In this document: piece after piece, positions 15,513 through 18,811 of the stretch
Position numbering within the stretch: position 1 is the stretch's first letter
How the letters are laid out: every line of letters begins with the position of its first letter
NCBI GenBank assembly: GCA_022448645.1
Contig: JAKVBZ010000092.1
Coordinates: 1 to 18,811, forward strand
Source: Pirellulaceae bacterium
GTDB lineage: Bacteria > Planctomycetota > Planctomycetia > Pirellulales > Pirellulaceae
Direction of reading: 5' to 3'
DNA length: 18,811 nt
Translations under genes and position numbers: made by a program
Notes under the pieces: model-generated
Databases searched by the model: none
The model's input: the letters and a program-made list of their open reading frames with translations, nothing else
What the model was told of the DNA's origin: nothing

Positions 15513-15551
15513 GAAAACGGGTGGATCTGGGTTTCCCAGCCACCCGTTTTC
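15513..15551. terminator. Long hairpin between convergent genes, probable terminator
   Basis: GAAAACGGGTGG (15513-15524) and CCACCCGTTTTC (15540-15551) form a perfect 12-bp stem. Inside it CTGGG (15527-15531) pairs with CCCAG (15535-15539) around TTT. It lies 6 nt beyond the stop of the minus-strand PQQ gene and ends in TTTTC on either strand, so it can serve as a two-way terminator. Confidence 0.7.
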
Positions 15552-15556
15552 ATTAT

Positions 15557-16840
15557 TCAATCCTCTTTCTTAACAGGCAACGCAATGCATACCAGCTCCG
15601 TGTCGCTTCGCGCGTAAACATAGCTGTCAGCAAAAGCCGGATGTGCCCAAGTCTTGCCAATGATCTTTTGCCTGGCGAGTTCGATAGGTTGCTCAGGACT
15701 TAATTCAGTCAGAACTAATATTCCGTCTGCATTCAATGCCAAGCAACGGTTAGATCCCGATAGCCAAACCAAGGACGCCTGAGGATTTCGACCTCGAGGG
15801 GTCAAGGCATGCGCATCGTCCCACTTTTTTTGTCCGGTTGGCATGTGAAAACAGGTCAATCCATGACGCTTATCCAACAGGTAAGCATAGCCGTCGTGTT
15901 GAATTGGCTGAGACATCAGGCCATGAAGTACATCGTCTTCCTCCCATAACAATTCGGCTTGCGTGCGCATCTTGCCAAGGCGAATCATCTTCGATCCTTC
16001 CCAGTAACCACTCACGAAGACCAGGTCGTCAAATAAAATCGGATCAGCGATCGAGACGCCATACTTGACTTCGTAAGGAATGTCCCACAAGGGCGTTCCC
16101 AAATGGGGGTCCACGCCTCGAATGTGGGAAGGCGTCCACAGGATAAGTAGAGGGCCACTGGCGTGCGCGCCAAGCACTGGTGTTGCATAGCCGGCTTCGT
16201 CGCTTAATACATGCCATTGGATGGCCCCCGTCAACCTGTCCAGTGCGACCACATGCCAGCCGTTTTCGCCTCCGGGTTGAACAATCACAGAGTTACCAAC
16301 GATCAATGGCGAAGCCGAATAGCCCCATGTTGAAAGGCGGCCATTCAAATCGTCAAGCAAATGTTTGCGCCAGATTAGTTGGCCAGTTCGCGCGTTTAGG
16401 CATCGCAATTCTCCCATGGCACCCAGCGTATAGACCAACCCCTGGTAAATAGTGGGCGTCGCCCGAGGCCCGCTGTCGTGATCAATGGACCGGTCATGGT
16501 CGTCGTGATATTTGACTGCGTAGCGGTCCTCGAAAACGGGATTTCCCGAGGAAGCGTCCACACAAAGTAGTCGTTCTGAGTCTTCCGGTGCCAACAAGCG
16601 ATCTTGCAAATAGACGAAACCATTGGCCACCGCGATTCCAGAATATCCACCGCCTACTGCACATTGCCACATGACCGCCAAGTCGGTTTCTTCCCACGAT
16701 GTCTTCAGGGCGGGTCCGTTCCACGTACCATCAGCTCGCGGTCCACGCCAACGCGGCCAGTCTTCTGCCTGCGCATCATTCCCGACGGCGATTAGGCAGA
16801 TAACCATAACGACAACGTATCTAAGAGCAGGTCGATGCAT
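15557..16840 (-). CDS. Exported PQQ-type beta-propeller protein
   Basis: 427 residues. A clear signal peptide (MHRPALRYVVVMVICLIAVG, cleavage probably after AQA near residue 25) leads to the planctomycete propeller opening DWPRWRGPRADGTW. Repeated blades with a tryptophan near the end (GQLIWRKHLL, GAIQWHVLS, GTPLWDIPYE, AELLWEEDD, GQKKWDDA) fill the rest. It is related in architecture to the propeller half of the 6827-8782 gene but has no ankyrin part. It should be periplasmic. Ligand and enzymatic activity are unknown; the quinone-binding residues of true PQQ dehydrogenases were not identified. ATG at 16840 starts the signal peptide. It is convergent with the MurF-like gene. Confidence 0.9.
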   Translation of the reverse strand: MHRPALRYVVVMVICLIAVGNDAQAEDWPRWRGPRADGTWNGPALKTSWEETDLAVMWQCAVGGGYSGIAVANGFVYLQDRLLAPEDSERLLCVDASSGNPVFEDRYAVKYHDDHDRSIDHDSGPRATPTIYQGLVYTLGAMGELRCLNARTGQLIWRKHLLDDLNGRLSTWGYSASPLIVGNSVIVQPGGENGWHVVALDRLTGAIQWHVLSDEAGYATPVLGAHASGPLLILWTPSHIRGVDPHLGTPLWDIPYEVKYGVSIADPILFDDLVFVSGYWEGSKMIRLGKMRTQAELLWEEDDVLHGLMSQPIQHDGYAYLLDKRHGLTCFHMPTGQKKWDDAHALTPRGRNPQASLVWLSGSNRCLALNADGILVLTELSPEQPIELARQKIIGKTWAHPAFADSYVYARSDTELVCIALPVKKED

Positions 16841-16929
16841 TCGTCTTTGGAACGTCTGTTCGTGCGGAAAGTTAAGTAGAGGAACGTATGATACTCAATC
16901 ATTGTATGGGAGGCAAAATGGAATCTCCA

Positions 16930-16970
16930 GGTTGTTTCAACAACCGTTAGCGCGAGGGGCTAAAGGCTTC
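16930..16970. repeat. Palindromic intergenic element
   Basis: GGTTGTT (16930-16936) and AACAACC (16939-16945) form a 7-bp inverted repeat with a 2-base centre. Directly after it, CCGTTAGC and GCTAAAGG (16944-16966) form a second hairpin with one mismatch. The compact back-to-back arrangement resembles dispersed bacterial intergenic repeats or an operator. Copy number cannot be judged here. Confidence 0.35.
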
Positions 16971-17079
16971 GGCTGTTGGGTTGCGTCTCAACACACGAAC
17001 TCAACTTTGAAGTATGCTTTGGCCAACGGATTCGCGTAAAATGAAGTAAATGATTGGTTTCTACCGGTGAATAGCAATT

Positions 17080-17084
17080 GGAGG
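17080..17084 (+). promoter_or_regulatory. Shine-Dalgarno site GGAGG
   Basis: GGAGG lies 9 nt before the ATG at 17094 and favours that start over the in-frame GTG at 17067. Confidence 0.6.
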
Positions 17085-17093
17085 TTGGTTGCC

Positions 17094-17363
17094 ATGTCAG
17101 AATCTACGAAAAGCTTACTCGAAACATTGTCACAAGTGCTGGCTTACTGTTCTATCTTGGGGATCCTGTTGCTACTCGCCGCCATCGGGCTATCAATGGT
17201 AGGCCGAGGATTCATTTACCAGTTGCACGGAGCATGGTTTGGTTTATCGGTCCACGAAATCGATTTATTTGTTTACGGTTGGTTGGGACTTCTGAAGATC
17301 TGCATTTTCGTGTTGTTTGTCATCCCCTGGTTGTCGCTGCGTTGGGCGTTGAGGTCAAAATAG
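17094..17363 (+). CDS. Small two-helix membrane protein (DUF6868-like)
   Basis: 89 residues with two hydrophobic helices: about 15-35 (YCSILGILLLLAAIGLSMVG) and about 60-80 (LLKICIFVLFVIPWLSLRWA). Between them lies a conserved-looking loop, YQLHGAWFGLSVHEIDLFVY. The loop pattern 'HG.WF.LS...D' followed by 'G....KI.IF...' matches from memory a small bacterial inner-membrane family annotated DUF6868, whose function is not known. The start is chosen by the ribosome site. It lies 9 nt before the decayed racemase gene, so the two were probably once an operon. Confidence 0.75.
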   Translation: MSESTKSLLETLSQVLAYCSILGILLLLAAIGLSMVGRGFIYQLHGAWFGLSVHEIDLFVYGWLGLLKICIFVLFVIPWLSLRWALRSK

Positions 17364-17372
17364 CGACTAGCC

Positions 17373-17934
17373 ATGAAACGAGTTACAGAGTTTCCCCGAC
17401 TTGGTAAAATCGCACGGCTAGGCTTGGCAGCCTGTGGAAACACTTCACTCGATGCCGATGACGTCCTGGATACGGTGCCAATTATTTGAATTGGTGCCGA
17501 AGCAGATTTTCAACTTGCTGCTCCTGCTGGTGTGACCATCCATGGAATGCGAATGTGGTTGACTAACGCGGGCCTTGGAACAGCAGAATCCATGGATTGC
17601 ATGAATGCAGAGATTGCATCAGGTGCCAAATATTTGTCGACCGTATCCAGAATGGAATAATGACAAATTACAGGAATATTTTACAGGCGCCGGATTTGTA
17701 GTCCTCAATGTCGACGGTGATCCCATTGCTGCTAAGTCAGGGAATCAGGGTATTAATGACCAGGAGCCTGAGCGTATCATTGAGTTTGCCTCCTCTGTCT
17801 GTGATCCTGAAGCTGATGTTTTATTTTGTTCCTGCACAGCATGGCGTTCCATGGAGGCCGCAGATCGACTGGAACAAAAAATAGGGAAGCCTGTCGTGGC
17901 GTCCAACCAGGCGGAGTGGTGGTCGTTAAGATAA
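17373..17934 (+). pseudogene. Decayed Asp/Glu-racemase-family gene (maleate isomerase / arylmalonate decarboxylase type)
   Basis: The intact family isomerises or decarboxylates small dicarboxylates with two cysteines, in about 240 residues. Here the reading starts at ATG 17373 with RLGLAACGNTSLDADDV, close to the family's 'RLG...PSGNT..E' start. It meets an in-frame TGA at 17487-17489, then continues in the same frame (FQLAAPAGVTIHGMRM, GTAESMDCMNAEIASGAKYL). Near 17632-17640 it jumps one frame to PYPEWNNDKLQEYFTGAGF and runs to a normal end (VLFCSCTAWRSMEAADRLE, GKPVVASNQAEWWSLR, TAA at 17932-17934). Roughly 50-70 residues around the first catalytic cysteine are missing; the second (CSCTAWRS) remains. 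Stop, deletion and frameshift together make it inactive. Confidence 0.8.
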
Positions 17935-18479
17935 CGGCAGCGATGCAAATGAGGCCAACAGAAAGAATCTGCAGCCCCTGCACCCAATGATGACCCACTT
18001 CTTGGCGCTGCGCTTACGCGTCGTGTGACCTTTCTTGGATGACCTTGGAAAATGTCAACGTTTTGTGAGATGTTCCATCTGGGTTGATCCACAACCGGGA
18101 CACTTTACGGAATAACGGGACATCGTCTCAACTCGCGATGGTAAAGATAGTTTTTTTTACCGTCATTCAACTTTAAACAAGTCAAACATGAGCCTCTTTC
18201 AGAAGTGACTCGTAGTGTATGTTTTTCGCAATCTCTGCTCAACTCCTGTGTGTGAATCGCCAGTGAAAATAAGTCCTACTGGGCAGGAATCATCACAATG
18301 GTCTGAGCAGCGGAAAACTAAGATCTAGCAAGTACAGCGGCCTACTGTACCCATCCCCTGTCCAGCTTATCGGTCCGGCTTAGATTCGCGGTAAAGCAGC
18401 TGGCTCTGTTCGTCGAAAAAAGAAAACTCCAGCTTGGCTGGAGCGTTTTCGTTTTGCGGCGTGACAGCAACGGTGCTGA
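17935..18479. other. Gene-poor, decayed region
   Basis: No convincing gene on either strand over 545 bases. Visible items: a repeated CGGGACA motif (18096-18102 and 18116-18122), a 6-bp inverted repeat GTACAG/CTGTAC (18332-18350), and the terminator-like hairpin listed next. On the minus strand, fragments with a basic stretch followed by a hydrophobic one appear in different frames near 17930-18050 and may be a broken small membrane protein. Confidence 0.5.
18427..18455 (+). terminator. Intrinsic-terminator-like hairpin
   Basis: CTCCAGC (18427-18433) pairs with GCTGGAG (18437-18443) around TTG. It is preceded by an A-rich tract and followed by CGTTTTCGTTTT, so it has terminator form on both strands. 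No intact gene ends nearby, which fits a region that has lost genes. Confidence 0.6.
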
Positions 18480-18566
18480 TTCATCGAGGATACGCCTGAT
18501 AGAAAATTGCACGGTGGGGGATGTGATGGTCTGTCCGACGTGAACCTGTCCGGCCTTTCCTTGGTC

Positions 18567-18811
18567 ATGGCGGATATTAGTAGGTTTTTTGTGCATGATC
18601 TGGATCTAAGCTACACGTCGCTGGCATACGCGAAGCTGGATGAGGTGTCCCTGAACCCACAACCGCTCTTCTGCTTGGCCTCGGTTTTTTGGGGATGGCC
18701 GCCAGGTGGCGTCAGCGGCAGGGTGGAACATGACCATCTGAATATTGCTGGTACGGCGCACTTGGACGGCACGTTGAACTTGCTGCCTCTGGCACCCTGC
18801 GCCAATCCTGC
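18567..18811 (+). CDS. Partial frame with surface-protein repeat, open at right edge
   Basis: An open frame runs from after a TGA at 18477-18479 to the end of the window; the first ATG is at 18567, with a GTG at 18540. Near its end, DHLNIAGTAHLDGTLNLL (18732-18785) matches the 'YDxLxVxGxAxLxGTLxV' strand repeat common in giant planctomycete autotransporter-like and cadherin-like secreted proteins. The preceding 55 residues have no recognised domain and no signal peptide. With decayed sequence upstream, this may be an internal piece of a truncated gene rather than a true N-terminus. A two-residue cysteine-proline deviation right after the repeat is unusual. It cannot be settled from this window. 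Confidence 0.35.
   Translation, partial: MADISRFFVHDLDLSYTSLAYAKLDEVSLNPQPLFCLASVFWGWPPGGVSGRVEHDHLNIAGTAHLDGTLNLLPLAPCANP

Noticed and set aside
15304..15556. CRISPR array or known riboswitch in the hairpin-rich spacer
   Set aside because: There are no regularly spaced identical repeats, and the sequence does not match the core of any riboswitch, tmRNA, 6S or SRP RNA that I can recognise.
17745..18092. 115-codon minus-strand frame with a neighbouring hydrophobic frame (17777-17998)
   Set aside because: Overlaps the racemase pseudogene and has no family match. A basic stretch and a hydrophobic stretch occur in different frames, so at best it is a broken small gene.
18611..18805. 64-codon minus-strand frame at the right edge
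   Set aside because: Composition is poor and the plus strand of the same stretch carries a recognisable surface-protein repeat.

Overview
The window looks like a chromosomal segment of a planctomycete, probably from a Pirellulaceae-type lineage. This is inferred from gene style, not from a marker gene. Two secreted PQQ-type beta-propeller proteins carry the N-terminal 'NWPQFRG' / 'DWPRWRG' signature common in that phylum. GTG and TTG starts are frequent, Shine-Dalgarno sequences are mostly weak, and a fragment at the right edge resembles the repeat found in giant planctomycete surface proteins.

Layout. 1-1102 (-): 5' part of an HtrA/DegP serine protease running off the left edge. 1103-1692: leader region with a candidate promoter and a paired structure in front of rnc. 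1693-4948 (+): compact housekeeping operon of rnc (RNase III), a PP-loop tRNA-thiolase-like ATPase, thiL and tsaE. 5197-6759 (+): phytoene-dehydrogenase-like FAD oxidoreductase. 6827-8782 (-): secreted ankyrin plus PQQ-propeller fusion. 8783-9028: leader with a U-tailed hairpin. 9029-9627 (+): small basic protein whose stop overlaps the TTG start of a ChrR-like cupin. 9748-12172 (-): regulatory cluster transcribed in the order HTH/PTS-EIIA fusion, double pseudo-receiver protein, lipoprotein. 12576-15303 (+): MurE-like then MurF-like gene, both lacking key catalytic motifs. 15304-15556: four consecutive hairpins. 15557-16840 (-): second PQQ-propeller protein. 17094-17363 (+): small two-helix membrane protein. 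17373-17934 (+): decayed Asp/Glu-racemase-type gene. 17935-18811: gene-poor, decayed sequence with a terminator-like hairpin and a coding fragment open at the edge.

The least ordinary part is 12.2-15.6 kb. A full-length MurE homolog keeps the ATP P-loop and the carbamylated lysine but has lost most other active-site signatures. It is followed by a truncated MurF homolog with no P-loop and no C-terminal ligase domain. A near-perfect 32-nt hairpin lies between the two genes, and a strongly structured spacer follows them. This suggests Mur ligase paralogs adapted to a non-canonical or non-catalytic role. The adjacent divergent cluster pairs a DNA-binding EIIA protein with a phosphorelay-like protein. 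It may be a local regulator, but nothing in the sequence proves a link.
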